This document shows positions 16,242 to 25,979 of a stretch of 64,000 nt of DNA, piece after piece. The notes below the pieces were generated by a model. That model did not search any database. It was not told the DNA's origin and saw nothing but the letters and a program-made list of their open reading frames with translations. The translations under genes were made by a program, and so were the position numbers. Source of the DNA: CAKZQX01 sp034435975 (GTDB lineage: Bacteria; Chloroflexota; Chloroflexia; Chloroflexales; Chloroflexaceae); NCBI GenBank assembly GCA_034435975.1, contig DAOTWD010000145.1:186001-250000 (forward strand). The letters run 5' to 3'. The first letter of the stretch is position 1. Every line of letters begins with the position of its first letter.

Positions 16242-18590
16242 ATGGATCTCTCCGTTTTTCACAATCAGTTTCGCGAAGAAACGCACGAGAATGTACGCAT
16301 TCTGAGCGCCGGGCTACTGGCGCTCGAGCGGATGTCCGATCAGGGTGCCCCCGATGCACGCGCTCAGATTCACGCTATGTTTCGGGCGATACATACCATC
16401 AAAGGCTCGGCGCGCTTGCTCGGCTTTGAACAAATTGGCCGTCTCGCACACACCATGGAGCATATCCTGGATACAGTCCGAAATGGACATCGGATGATTG
16501 ATCGCACGCTGGCCAATGATCTGTTGCGTGGCGCCGATGCTATTCTGGAACTGACGACGGCAGCAGTGGAAAATCGCTCTGCCAGTATTGATACAGAACA
16601 ACTGCTAGCAACGTTCGCGCAAAGCCTGGCTGATGGTGAGTCGGCTGTAGCCCAACCAGAGACTACCCGAGTGTCTACAACGTCCGCTCAGGTGCCAAAG
16701 CAGTCAGCTGCACATCAACCAGCGGCGAAGGTAGACCATCCCTCAGCAGGGGAGGCACCTGGGATTCAGGAACGTCCTGATGGTGATAGTGATGGCACAG
16801 CGGGTTCGACTCAGGCTGATGCACCCGCTCGATTTCAGTCGCGCCAGGCCAATCGCCAGACGGTGCGGGTGCGCGTTGATCGACTGGATCGTTTGATCAA
16901 TCTTACCGGTGAACTGGTGGTGGGCCAGCAGGTACTGATGACCCATGTGCAGGCGCTGCACGAACTGACGAAGCTTATTCAGCACCAGGAACGAGCTTTA
17001 CTCGACCTTGAAACCGAGCTGAATCAGATACGGTTTTCACCGACACAACGCCAGATTCTTGATGATCGGTTAGCGACACTCCTGCACAACGGTATGCAGA
17101 CCCGCCAGTTGCTGAACCGTCAGGTGGATCAATTTGGCTTGCTGGCGAATCAGCAAGGCGTTCTGGTGGGTGACCTGGAACAGGAGGTAATGGCTGCACG
17201 ACTCTTACCGGTTGCCACAGTTTTCGCCGCGTTACCGCGTGCAGTGCGTGAACTGGCTCACGCGATGCAGAAAGAAGTCGTACTTGAAGTATCGGGCGAG
17301 ACAACTGAGATGGATCGGAAAATGTTGGAAGCGCTCAACGATCCTTTGATCCATCTCATTCGCAATGCGGTTGATCATGGCATTGAGATGCCTGACGTGC
17401 GGGTAGCTGCAGGGAAAACGCCTGAGGGACGGATTCGTATCAGTGCCGAAACCTATGGTGGTGAAGTACGGATCGAAATCAGTGATGATGGGCGTGGGAT
17501 GGATCCGGCAGTCCTGCGCGATGTAGCGGTACGCAAGGGGTTGATCAGTGCCGAAAATGTCGCACTGCTTTCTGATACTGAAGCGTTAGAATTGATTTTT
17601 CTGCCAGGGTTTACCACCACCCCGATTATCACTGATATTTCTGGGCGTGGGGTCGGAATGGATGTAGTTCGCTCCAATATTGGCGAGTTAGGCGGACAGA
17701 TCAGTATTGAATCTCGGCCGGGTCAGGGTACCCGCATCACATTATCACTGCCGCTGACGCTGGTGACCACCCGCATCTTGCTCGTCAAAACCGGCACCCA
17801 GATGTTTGCCCTGCCTGCAACAGGATGCCGTGGTGCGATCTGGGTGCATCAGCAGGATATTCGCACAATTGAAGGCCGGGCAACGGTATGGTATAAACAG
17901 CAAACCCTGCCACTGCTGAAACTGGCCGATCTGCTGCACATCGAGTCACCACCTGCCTTTCAGCACCGTGAACGCATGCCGGCCGTGTTAATTGGGAACA
18001 CACAGCGCCAACTCGGACTGCTGGTCGATCAGTTGTATGATGAACGTGAGGCCGTAGTCAAACCGCTGGGGGCGTTGTTCGAGCAGCGACGCCGTTATAG
18101 CGGAGCAGTGCAACTGGGGGATGGGCAACTGGTGCTGTTACTCAATCCCATCATTCTCTCGCAGACCGCACGTGGTATGGCACTGACCGGCCCGACGACA
18201 GGGATCACCCATGAGCGCCGGCGTGCGCATTTGCTGATTGCCGATGACTCGTTCACAACACGGGAGCTTATTCGGAGTATTTTACAGTCGGCCGGGTACA
18301 CTGTTACGGTTGCCTGTGATGGATTGGATGCACTTGATAAATTGCGCACACAAGCGTATGATCTGGTGATAAGTGATGTTGAGATGCCACGTGTCAATGG
18401 CTTTCAACTCACGACACGCATCCGGCAGGAGCTGGGATTGCAACATCTGCCCGTGGTCATTATTACCAGTCTGGCCTCAGATGAGCATCGGCGCAAAGGA
18501 TTAGAAGTAGGGGCTCAGGCCTATATTGTAAAAAACCAGTTTAATCAAGATAATTTGCTGGAGGTCGTGCAGCAATTGCTTGGACACTAA
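16242..18590 (+). CDS. cheA: Hybrid chemotaxis kinase CheA-REC
   Basis: 782 residues from ATG 16242. Order: Hpt domain (phosphoacceptor His51 in AIHTIKGSARLLGF), a poorly conserved linker (about 130-215) in place of a CheY-binding P2, dimerisation domain, and HATPase with LIHLIRNAVDHGIE and DISGRGVGMDVVRS. A CheW-like regulatory domain follows, then a C-terminal receiver with Asp712 in LVISDVEMPRVNG. Fused receivers are typical of alternative (Frz/Pil-Chp-type) chemosensory systems and can act as phosphate sinks or outputs. The ribosome site is weak. The gene follows the MCP and precedes cheY. Confidence 0.95.
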   Translation: MDLSVFHNQFREETHENVRILSAGLLALERMSDQGAPDARAQIHAMFRAIHTIKGSARLLGFEQIGRLAHTMEHILDTVRNGHRMIDRTLANDLLRGADAILELTTAAVENRSASIDTEQLLATFAQSLADGESAVAQPETTRVSTTSAQVPKQSAAHQPAAKVDHPSAGEAPGIQERPDGDSDGTAGSTQADAPARFQSRQANRQTVRVRVDRLDRLINLTGELVVGQQVLMTHVQALHELTKLIQHQERALLDLETELNQIRFSPTQRQILDDRLATLLHNGMQTRQLLNRQVDQFGLLANQQGVLVGDLEQEVMAARLLPVATVFAALPRAVRELAHAMQKEVVLEVSGETTEMDRKMLEALNDPLIHLIRNAVDHGIEMPDVRVAAGKTPEGRIRISAETYGGEVRIEISDDGRGMDPAVLRDVAVRKGLISAENVALLSDTEALELIFLPGFTTTPIITDISGRGVGMDVVRSNIGELGGQISIESRPGQGTRITLSLPLTLVTTRILLVKTGTQMFALPATGCRGAIWVHQQDIRTIEGRATVWYKQQTLPLLKLADLLHIESPPAFQHRERMPAVLIGNTQRQLGLLVDQLYDEREAVVKPLGALFEQRRRYSGAVQLGDGQLVLLLNPIILSQTARGMALTGPTTGITHERRRAHLLIADDSFTTRELIRSILQSAGYTVTVACDGLDALDKLRTQAYDLVISDVEMPRVNGFQLTTRIRQELGLQHLPVVIITSLASDEHRRKGLEVGAQAYIVKNQFNQDNLLEVVQQLLGH

Positions 18591-18676
18591 CACCAGCATG
18601 TACGGTGGATATACGGTTTGTATCAATGCAAGGGCCATAGAGTGCTCTGCTACCGCTTAATCTTAGGAGTAAAGCG

Positions 18677-19039
18677 ATGTCGGGAAAAATCCTGATCGTG
18701 GACGATAGTAAGCTCGTGACAGACATTGTGAAAATGCGCCTCGAAATGTATGGGTATGAAGTTCGTCTGGCGCACAGTGGTGAGGAGGCCCTCTCCTGTA
18801 TTGATGACGAGGTGCCGGATTTAATGGTACTCGATGTACAGATGCCCGGCATTGATGGGTATGAGGTGTGCCGTCGGTTACGCAATAATCCGCTGCTTGA
18901 TGACCTGCGGATCATTATGCTGACATCCAGTGATGACAAGCATTCGGCATTTGAAGCCGGGGTTGATGATTACCTGAACAAGGATGTAGACTTGCTCAAC
19001 CTGCCCAATCGGGTCAAACTCGTACTGGAAATGGATTAG
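18677..19039 (+). CDS. CheY-like response regulator
   Basis: 120 residues; TAGGAG lies 9 bases before ATG 18677. It is a receiver domain only: VDDS pocket, phosphoacceptor Asp53 (LMVLDVQMPGIDG), Thr/Ser switch in IIMLTSSDD and Lys in DYLNKDVD. The region after the Lys is DVD rather than the usual P-F. It is probably the main diffusible output of the CheA beside it. In an organism without visible flagellar genes, the target may be a gliding or pilus motor or a transcription route. Confidence 0.92.
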   Translation: MSGKILIVDDSKLVTDIVKMRLEMYGYEVRLAHSGEEALSCIDDEVPDLMVLDVQMPGIDGYEVCRRLRNNPLLDDLRIIMLTSSDDKHSAFEAGVDDYLNKDVDLLNLPNRVKLVLEMD

Positions 19040-19125
19040 CGATCAGTAATACTATGTATACGACACCGCACAGCACGTATGCTCAATCCATCGGCAATGC
19101 GGCGAGTAACATACTCTACGAGATA

Positions 19126-20286
19126 ATGAAAAAGCAATTGCGGCTGGTGATTGTAGATGACTCGGCACTGATGCGTCGAGTGTTACGGGAGATGCTGGAA
19201 AGCGATCCCGCCATTACTGTCGTTGGTGAAGCCGCAAACGGGCAGGAGGCGCTGGAGCTGGTTGCCAGATTACGGCCGGATGTTATTACGATGGATGTGC
19301 GGATGCCGATCATGGACGGGTTGGAAACAACAGAACAGTTGATGGCCTATTATCCGACACCGATTCTGGTGTTGACAGCATCACTTTCACGGTATGACAC
19401 GGATATTACGTTTGAGATGTTAGGTGCCGGGGCATTGGATGTGATGGAGAAGCCACGCTTAAGTGACCCGCCAGCAAGGGAACAGGCGCAGCGCGACCTT
19501 GTCCGACGTATCAAGTTGTTATCGCGGGTCAAAGTGGTAACGCACCTGCGTGGGCGCCGGCGTCTGGATCGACCAGATTCTATGTCTCGGTTGCGCACTG
19601 ATATTCCGCCAGCACCAATCGTTCCATACTTGATGCAGCAAATGCCAGACACAAGGTTGGCCATTACCGGTTGTCTGGCACCGGGAACGAAGCCACGCGG
19701 AGCCAGGCCCAAAATACCGTTCCCACTGGTCGTTATCGGTGCCTCAACAGGTGGGCCACGGGTCATCCAACAGATCTTGATGGGACTACCGGCTACCTTT
19801 CATGCTGCGGTGCTGGTGATTCAACATATTGCCGAGGGGTTCAGCGCGGGTATGGTGACATGGCTGGCCAGTTCATGTGCCCTCCCCATCAGTCTAGCCC
19901 AGGAGGGATCACCACTTGTACCTGGCACGGTGCTGATAGCCCCCGAACGTTGTGATGTGCTGATTGAGCAGGATCACCGGATCCACTTGAGCAATAGCCC
20001 GCTCCTGCTGCAACGCCCAGCTATTGATATTACAATGCAAGCCGCTGCTGAAGTCTTTGGCCCCTACACTATTGGTGTGTTACTAACCGGTATGGGCCGC
20101 GATGGAGCGATTGGAATGAAGAGTATTCGACGGGCGGGCGGGTATACGATTGCTCAGGATAAAGACAGTTGTGCGATTTATGGCATGCCTCGCGCCGCAA
20201 TCGATCTCCAGGCGGTTGATATCGTATTGTCACCCGAGGAAATTAGTCTGGCATTGCTCAGCCGGGTATCAGGTTCGATGGTATAG
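19126..20286 (+). CDS. cheB: Chemotaxis protein-glutamate methylesterase CheB
   Basis: 386 residues from ATG 19126; the in-frame upstream extension has no domain. An N-terminal receiver (Asp57 in ITMDVRMPIMDG) is joined by a linker of about 70 residues, longer than usual, to the CheB esterase. The catalytic triad is Ser207 (GASTGGP), His234 (IQHI) and Asp326 (GMGRDGA). CheB removes methyl groups from receptor glutamates to reset sensitivity. The presence of cheB and cheR shows that the pathway adapts. A 7-bp hairpin (20302-20320) lies just after the stop. Confidence 0.96.
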   Translation: MKKQLRLVIVDDSALMRRVLREMLESDPAITVVGEAANGQEALELVARLRPDVITMDVRMPIMDGLETTEQLMAYYPTPILVLTASLSRYDTDITFEMLGAGALDVMEKPRLSDPPAREQAQRDLVRRIKLLSRVKVVTHLRGRRRLDRPDSMSRLRTDIPPAPIVPYLMQQMPDTRLAITGCLAPGTKPRGARPKIPFPLVVIGASTGGPRVIQQILMGLPATFHAAVLVIQHIAEGFSAGMVTWLASSCALPISLAQEGSPLVPGTVLIAPERCDVLIEQDHRIHLSNSPLLLQRPAIDITMQAAAEVFGPYTIGVLLTGMGRDGAIGMKSIRRAGGYTIAQDKDSCAIYGMPRAAIDLQAVDIVLSPEEISLALLSRVSGSMV

Positions 20287-20492
20287 CTCTATATCAGTGT
20301 TCGTGGATCGATAATCCACGGTGAACAGAGTGACGCTATGCTGCCAACATACCATTCGCCAGCGCTGCAGGACTCTCATATCGTTCCTTATCAGACAAGG
20401 TTCGTAGACCCTGTTTTTGCGTCCGTAGCACGACACAGATCACAGTAAAACCGGACATCTGGAACCTTCGTCTTCGTAGTACAGTCTGAATT

Positions 20493-22064
20493 ATGATGCA
20501 TAAGTCTTCGATGCACACTCATAAGCGCTCAGAACTGCCTGAACTGGTACTCCAGCCGGGGCAGTTTGAGATGCTCCGTGATCTGCTGGCACGTTATAGT
20601 GGTGTATACCTGGATCAAACACGCCAGCGGGTGCTGCTGACAGGTCTGGCGCAACGACTGGCGGCGACGGGGCAGACACTGGAAGCCTATGCAACATATA
20701 TTGCCCGTCCAGAAGGCCGGGCTGAATTACACCTACTGGCAGAATCGACGCTGAATCATGAGACCCTGTTTTTTCGCAATCTACCTCATATGCGTACTTT
20801 ACAAGAGGTTATTCTGCCCGATCTCCATCGCCGTAAACCAGCCAATCTGCCGTTCCGAATCTGGAGCGCAGGTTGTTCAACCGGTGAAGAACCCTATTCG
20901 TTGGCAATGATAGCCCTGGAGACACTGGGGATGCCCCTGGTGCGTCCGGTGGAGATCTGGGCTACCGATCTGAGTGAGCAGGTGCTGGCCCGCGCCCGTA
21001 GCGGCAGGTATCGCGATCGCGCATTGACCAACGTGCCACCAGCGATGCGTCAGCGTTACTTCCAGCATCATGGCAATACCTGGGTGATCAATGAGTCTGT
21101 ACGAAATCTCGTACGATTTGCGCAGCTCAATCTGCTGGATCCATTCCCCACTGAACTGTACGGTATGGATATCATCTTCTGCCAGAATGTGACGATTTAT
21201 TTTCAACTCGCTACATGCCGCACGCTCATTGAGCGCTTTTATCATGCTATGAATGCTGGCGGGATATTGTTCCTGGGCTTTTCGGAAACATTGTGGAACA
21301 TCCACGATGGCTTCCGGTTGAAGGAAGTAGCTGGTTCATTTGTGTATTACAAGCCTGAATTGCCGCAACTTGATAGACAGCGGCAGCCGGGGTTGATATC
21401 AGCCCAGCCATCAACAACAGGAATACCCCCTGATACCATACAGCCAGGAGCTCCCGCACAAAAACCGGGCCAGACACGAGCAACACCGCCAATAACCCTA
21501 CCTGATGCGGGGCAACCTGGTGATCTCCCGGCGCAACGCTTACTGGAGAACCCAACGATATCCGATACAGATATTATTCAACGCGGGCAAGCGCTGCTTG
21601 ATGCGGGAAAGTCCTATGAAGCCCTGGAGTTACTGTCTCTGGCACCCCTGAATAGCACACACGCCCCCCAGGTAGTCGCTCTGATGGCACGGGCGCATGC
21701 TGATCGTGGCGATATTGATCTGGCTGTGGCGGAAGCCCGGCGGGCTATCGAGCTTGACTCGCTCACCACCGAAGCCTACCGGCTGTTAGGCATGCTCTAT
21801 GCCCAGCAAGGGCAACTGCTGACTGCCGTCCAACATTTTGAGCGTGCCCGTTATCTGGAACCAGGATCAGCCATTATATCGTTTCACCTGGCAGAAACCT
21901 ATCGCCAGTTGCACCTCCCGGAGCGAGCGCTCCGCGAATATCGGAGTACATTACACAAGCTTAAACCGTATCCGCCAGATATATTACTTGATGGTGTAGC
22001 CGTTGATTGGTTACGACAAACATGCAAACGCTATGTAAAAATCTTGACGATTGATGATAGGTAA
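20493..22064 (+). CDS. cheR: CheR methyltransferase with C-terminal TPR domain
   Basis: 523 residues. Residues 15-290 are CheR: all-alpha N-domain (FEMLRDLLARYSGVYLD), the SAM-binding loop IWSAGCSTGEEPYS, and IIFCQNVTIYF where most CheR proteins have NVLIYF. A proline-rich linker (about 300-350) leads to at least three TPR units (A.L.A.G....A...L.LAP). Such TPR-fused CheRs methylate receptors of alternative chemosensory systems, using the repeats for partner docking. The N-terminal start is uncertain by up to six codons. A G5/C5 hairpin overlaps the stop codon. Confidence 0.94.
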   Translation: MMHKSSMHTHKRSELPELVLQPGQFEMLRDLLARYSGVYLDQTRQRVLLTGLAQRLAATGQTLEAYATYIARPEGRAELHLLAESTLNHETLFFRNLPHMRTLQEVILPDLHRRKPANLPFRIWSAGCSTGEEPYSLAMIALETLGMPLVRPVEIWATDLSEQVLARARSGRYRDRALTNVPPAMRQRYFQHHGNTWVINESVRNLVRFAQLNLLDPFPTELYGMDIIFCQNVTIYFQLATCRTLIERFYHAMNAGGILFLGFSETLWNIHDGFRLKEVAGSFVYYKPELPQLDRQRQPGLISAQPSTTGIPPDTIQPGAPAQKPGQTRATPPITLPDAGQPGDLPAQRLLENPTISDTDIIQRGQALLDAGKSYEALELLSLAPLNSTHAPQVVALMARAHADRGDIDLAVAEARRAIELDSLTTEAYRLLGMLYAQQGQLLTAVQHFERARYLEPGSAIISFHLAETYRQLHLPERALREYRSTLHKLKPYPPDILLDGVAVDWLRQTCKRYVKILTIDDR

Positions 22065-22080
22065 GGGGGAACACCCCCTT
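22063..22080 (+). terminator. Hairpin overlapping the cheR stop codon
   Basis: AAGGGGG (22063-22069) pairs with CCCCCTT (22074-22080) around a 4-base loop, beginning inside the TAA stop. Only a weak T-rich tail follows (TTTCACTATCTT overall). It may be a partial terminator that lowers expression of the following phosphatase gene relative to the che genes, or an mRNA 3'-end stabiliser. Confidence 0.4.
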
Positions 22081-22103
22081 TCACTATCTTATATGGTAAT
22101 ACT

Positions 22104-23243
22104 ATGGTCAGTAATAAAACAATACATCTTGTACCGGCGGTTCAGCATCGTTCGTGTCGGACATTGGTAGGTCACCGGGTAGCACGGAGTGGCATTATCC
22201 GTCGCACCAGCCTGACTACCCACGCTACACCTCAACCCAACAGTAGACCATCTGGTTCAACAACGGAAGAATTACAACGACAGGCAGAGTTGGAGAACGA
22301 GTTACGAATGGCCCGTGATATTCAGCAGGGATTGCTGCTGGCGGCGGTACCACATCTGCCCGGATGGGAATTGAGTGCTGTTTCACTACCCGCCCGCGAT
22401 CTAGGTGGTGATTTGTATGACTTCTTACCGTTACCTGATGGCTGGCAAGGCATTATGATAGGGGATGTGGCTGGCAAGGGCCTGCCGGCTGCGCTCCAGA
22501 TGGCCGTTGCCCGCACCGTCTTTCGCCACGAAGCACGCTGTGGTCAATCAGCCGCACTGACGCTGGCCGCTGTTAATCGCAGTATACTCAGTGAAATTCC
22601 TCAGGGGATGGTGACGATGCTGTATGCCCAGTTACATCCTATACGGGGCGAGTTGCAGATCGCAAATGCTGGTCATACGTTCCCCTTGCTGATGAATGGC
22701 ACAGTGGAAGAACTGGAAATACCCGGGCTGCCACTCGGTATTGATATGGATATTGATTACGATCAGATGAGTATTACGCTCGAACCGGGCGATACGATCG
22801 TTTTGTATAGCGATGGTGTCACGGAGGCGTTCAACAACGAATATGAGATGTTTGGTATTGAACGACTGCAAGCATTGCTCGCTACCAATGAACAACTCAA
22901 GCCACGCGCATTGATGATGCGCCTGCTCCACGAGTTACGTACCTGGGGGATCAGCAATGCCCAGAGTGACGATGTTACTATCGTGGTGTTGCGACGACGC
23001 CTGGCGCGCCTGAGCGATGAACTGCGCAGCATTGCTGAGGATGTTTTAGGGAGTGAAAATGCATTGCCATTCTGGTATGAAATAGTACTGAATACGTATG
23101 ACTCCCGGCTCCTTGATGGTTCTGCGGATGCATGGAGCGAAATATTGCCGACACTGGCACGTGCCGCACAAGGGCATTTTGGGCGTGGCCTGGCTCGTGA
23201 ATTACATCAACAAATGCGTTTAGTGATTGAGGAGTACCGGTAG
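22104..23243 (+). CDS. RsbU/SpoIIE-type PP2C serine phosphatase
   Basis: 379 residues. After an unremarkable 55-residue basic start comes a short coiled coil (LQRQAELENELRMARDIQQGLL) and then a PP2C_SIG domain. Its metal-binding motifs are DLGGDLYDF, IGDVAGKGLPAAL, VLYSDGVTEA and SDDVTIVV. Such phosphatases dephosphorylate STAS antagonists and thereby free sigma factors or other targets in partner switching. About 85 residues follow the catalytic domain and form a helical tail I do not recognise. No sensor domain is fused. The likely substrate is the STAS protein at 25.5 kb. Confidence 0.9.
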   Translation: MVSNKTIHLVPAVQHRSCRTLVGHRVARSGIIRRTSLTTHATPQPNSRPSGSTTEELQRQAELENELRMARDIQQGLLLAAVPHLPGWELSAVSLPARDLGGDLYDFLPLPDGWQGIMIGDVAGKGLPAALQMAVARTVFRHEARCGQSAALTLAAVNRSILSEIPQGMVTMLYAQLHPIRGELQIANAGHTFPLLMNGTVEELEIPGLPLGIDMDIDYDQMSITLEPGDTIVLYSDGVTEAFNNEYEMFGIERLQALLATNEQLKPRALMMRLLHELRTWGISNAQSDDVTIVVLRRRLARLSDELRSIAEDVLGSENALPFWYEIVLNTYDSRLLDGSADAWSEILPTLARAAQGHFGRGLARELHQQMRLVIEEYR

Positions 23244-23405
23244 TAAGCGTGCCTATCGGCATGGCTGATCGTTAGTTCAGGACGCATGCCGCCGAGAGTG
23301 CCTGTTCATAGCCGTATGCTGTGTGCAAAAAATACAACACCATGGTATAGTAATCGATCCGCACCTGGAAATAGATCTTTCTCACTGAGGGGGGGAATGC
23401 TGTTC

Positions 23406-23442
23406 GTTAACCACTTAACCATCCGTTAACGACCTGGTTAAG
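23406..23442. promoter_or_regulatory. Palindromic GTTAAC cluster, possible operator
   Basis: Four related hexamers or heptamers lie in 37 bases: GTTAAC 23406, CTTAACC 23414, GTTAAC 23425 and GGTTAAG 23436. CTTAACC and GGTTAAG are exact reverse complements centred on the third copy. The cluster lies 31 bases before the TPR gene, where an activator or repressor could sit. No regulator is identified. Confidence 0.45.
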
Positions 23443-23473
23443 CCCAGAACAGGATGCGTATAGGGGAGCAATT

Positions 23474-25045
23474 ATGGCGGTGAATGATTCACTTATTTTT
23501 ATGCCTCTCGATCTAGATACTTTCTCTGGTAGTGAGCGTTTTGTTGAAGGTACGCGTCTTGGCGCGGCATTCAGCCGGGGAATTCATTCGTATTTACGTG
23601 CCCAGTATATTGATGCTATAGAACACTTCAAAGCGGCGCTCATTGCAGCCTATGTTGATGGGGAAGAGCAGGCACAAATTTATGACCGTGAACGTGCAAT
23701 TATTTATCTATATATTGGTAATGCACTGGCTTTCCAGGAAGATTGGGAGGGTGCCTTACGTGAATATCTGGAAGCAGTGCAGACGGATCCCCAACTTGCA
23801 GAGGCGCACTATAATCTTGGTGTGGCATTTGCTGCCCATGGGCAAATTGATCGGGCGATCGCGGCGTTCAAAGAGGCGTTGGAGCATAATCAAGATCTGT
23901 ATGAGGCACATTTTTCGCTTGGCCGTTGTTATCAGCGGCTTGAGGATGCGGGCCGAGCATATATTCACTACAACAGTGCCTGTAATGCTCGCCCACAGGC
24001 CGCCGAACCACGGTATTATATGGGACTGATGCATCAAGGGCATGGAGCGTATGAATTGGCACAACGTTGCTTCGCAGAAGCCCTCCGTGTCGAGCCAACC
24101 TTTGTTTCCCCTGCAATGCAGGATGAAGTACTGATTACCCGGAGTGAAGAGGAGGTTGCCCAATGGTACTATCGACTCAGTGAAGATCTCAAGGTACAGG
24201 GGTATGAGGAGGAAGCCGAACGGATCTATAATGCGCTCTTGCAATGGCGCCCAGAGGAATATCGGGCACGCTATCTATTGGGGAACCTCCTGGCTCGCAG
24301 TCGTCGGTGGGATGAAGCGCTCGAACAGTATTACAAAATTCCCCCTCACGATAAACATTTCGTGGAATCACGGCTCCGTATGAGTGCAGTATTGCGCTTA
24401 CTCAAGCAACATAAACAGGCCTATGAGCTGCTGTTTGACTGCGCGAAACTGCACCCGGGGAATGGGCAACTCTTTCTCAGTATGGGCAAGCTGCTCTATG
24501 ATCTGGAAATGTTTGCGCCCGCTGTTCGTGCCTTTGAACGCGCAGTGCAGTTATTACCACGTGATCCACAGGCTCATTATCTGCTCGGCTTTATGTATAC
24601 CGTAATTGGGCGTGAAAACTGGGCATTGGCTGCCTGGCGCAAAGCGGTTGAACTGGCTCCAGAGGTGTATTCATTACGCTATGATCTGGGTTATATGTAT
24701 GTACGGCGGAATCGTTTCGATCTGGCAGTCAAAGAATTCACTATCGTATTGGAACACTGGCCAGAAGATATTGAGACCAATTTTATGCTTGGCCTGTGTT
24801 ACAAAGAGTTGATGGAGCCAGCACGATCCATTCCTCTGTTTGAAAAGGTATTGCGGCGTAATCCACGCCATGCCCAGGCACTCTATTATCTGGGTGCATG
24901 CTATTTGCAAATAGGGAATACCTCCCTTGGAAAGGCGTATTTACGACGTTATGATCATCTCGCGCGTCAGAGTCAGAATCAGGCCGTCAAACCTGCCTCG
25001 AATGCGCGGAAACGTTCGCTCTCAGCTGTGCGTTCGACGGTATAA
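23474..25045 (+). CDS. TPR-repeat protein
   Basis: 523 residues made almost entirely of tetratricopeptide repeats, about 12 units. Examples are AHYNLGVAFAAHGQIDRAIAAFKEAL, AHFSLGRCYQRLEDAGRAYIHYNSA and ALYYLGACYLQIGNTSLGKAYLRRY. There is no signal peptide and no membrane helix, so it is a cytoplasmic scaffold. Its place between the RsbU-type phosphatase and the RsbW-type kinase suggests that it assembles signalling partners. The next gene begins within about 20 bases, so it is co-transcribed with the switch proteins. The basic tail (NARKRSLSAVRSTV) is outside the repeats. Confidence 0.88.
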   Translation: MAVNDSLIFMPLDLDTFSGSERFVEGTRLGAAFSRGIHSYLRAQYIDAIEHFKAALIAAYVDGEEQAQIYDRERAIIYLYIGNALAFQEDWEGALREYLEAVQTDPQLAEAHYNLGVAFAAHGQIDRAIAAFKEALEHNQDLYEAHFSLGRCYQRLEDAGRAYIHYNSACNARPQAAEPRYYMGLMHQGHGAYELAQRCFAEALRVEPTFVSPAMQDEVLITRSEEEVAQWYYRLSEDLKVQGYEEEAERIYNALLQWRPEEYRARYLLGNLLARSRRWDEALEQYYKIPPHDKHFVESRLRMSAVLRLLKQHKQAYELLFDCAKLHPGNGQLFLSMGKLLYDLEMFAPAVRAFERAVQLLPRDPQAHYLLGFMYTVIGRENWALAAWRKAVELAPEVYSLRYDLGYMYVRRNRFDLAVKEFTIVLEHWPEDIETNFMLGLCYKELMEPARSIPLFEKVLRRNPRHAQALYYLGACYLQIGNTSLGKAYLRRYDHLARQSQNQAVKPASNARKRSLSAVRSTV

Positions 25046-25065
25046 GCATGAAAGGATGCAATGCT

Positions 25066-25485
25066 ATGGATCGCGTCGAAGTTCATATTCCATCCGATCC
25101 CATCTTCGAACGAGTTGTACGAGCCAGCGCAGGCGAGATAGGACAGGCGTTCGGTTTTTCCGTGGAGCGGGTCGAGGATCTCAAATTAGCTGTTAGCGAG
25201 GCTGTCAATAATGCGATTGAACATGGAAATAAGCGTGAGACCGGCAAGCCGGTGGAAGTGGTGTTTGCGCTTGACCACGAAAAATTGGAGGTGCGTATTT
25301 CCGACCATGGTGCCGGAGTGGGTACACTGGACTTTTCGCGCCATGTTGTCGAAGAACGAAACCTTGAAGAAGGCAAGCTCCGCGGTTTTGGATCGTATCT
25401 GATTAGCGCACTCGTGGATGATTGTGAGGTAAGTTCCTCACAAACTGGCACAGTACTCACACTACGACTCTATCGGAAAGGATAG
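25066..25485 (+). CDS. RsbW-type anti-sigma serine kinase (HATPase)
   Basis: 139 residues from ATG 25066, with AAAGGA upstream; an ATG at 25048 is in frame but has no ribosome site. It is a GHKL ATPase of the anti-sigma kind: N-box EAVNNAIEHGN, G1 box ISDHGAGVG and G2 box LRGFGSYLISALVDD. Such kinases bind a sigma factor or other target and phosphorylate a STAS antagonist. The adjacent STAS gene, 5 bases downstream, is the obvious partner. No sigma factor gene lies in the window. Confidence 0.92.
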   Translation: MDRVEVHIPSDPIFERVVRASAGEIGQAFGFSVERVEDLKLAVSEAVNNAIEHGNKRETGKPVEVVFALDHEKLEVRISDHGAGVGTLDFSRHVVEERNLEEGKLRGFGSYLISALVDDCEVSSSQTGTVLTLRLYRKG

Positions 25486-25490
25486 GCACA

Positions 25491-25817
25491 ATGACGAATG
25501 CAATCAGGCGCGAAGAGTTTGGCGAAGTAGCCGTGTTGCACATTGGCACCCCGAGTGTCGATGGGGTATCCGCAGCCGCTATTGAAGCCGCTTGCGCAAA
25601 TATGCGTCCTATTACAGTTCTTGATTTTAGTAACGTGTCTTTTATTAATTCGTCGGGAATTTCGTCGCTCCTCAAGTTTGTGGTGACGGCACGCAAGGCC
25701 GGGTATAAACTATTTGCAATGAATGTTAGCCCCCATCATCAGAAAATTTTCAAGATGGTGGAAATGTCACGCTTCATGCCCACCATTGAGGAACGTGATC
25801 TGGCGATTTATCGCTAA
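25491..25817 (+). CDS. STAS anti-sigma factor antagonist (RsbV/SpoIIAA type)
   Basis: 108 residues; AAAGGA lies 8 bases upstream. It is a single STAS domain with the phosphorylation loop SFINSSGISSLL, in which Ser54 is the probable phosphoacceptor. An Asn replaces the Asp that often precedes it. Unphosphorylated STAS proteins bind the HATPase kinase and release its target; the PP2C phosphatase upstream would reactivate it. Kinase and antagonist are adjacent and nearly overlapping, as in classic partner-switch operons. Confidence 0.92.
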   Translation: MTNAIRREEFGEVAVLHIGTPSVDGVSAAAIEAACANMRPITVLDFSNVSFINSSGISSLLKFVVTARKAGYKLFAMNVSPHHQKIFKMVEMSRFMPTIEERDLAIYR

Positions 25818-25979
25818 AATGACGGTCTGGCAATCTTGATAACAGATCGGCCAGTCTGTGGTAATATTACATACACGCAGGATCGATTTGCCGTACTTCT
25901 CGACATTCCGCTCACTGGCAAGCTTTATGATCTGCTGACATCAGGAGGAAGACCATACACTTACATCAGGAGAAACGAC

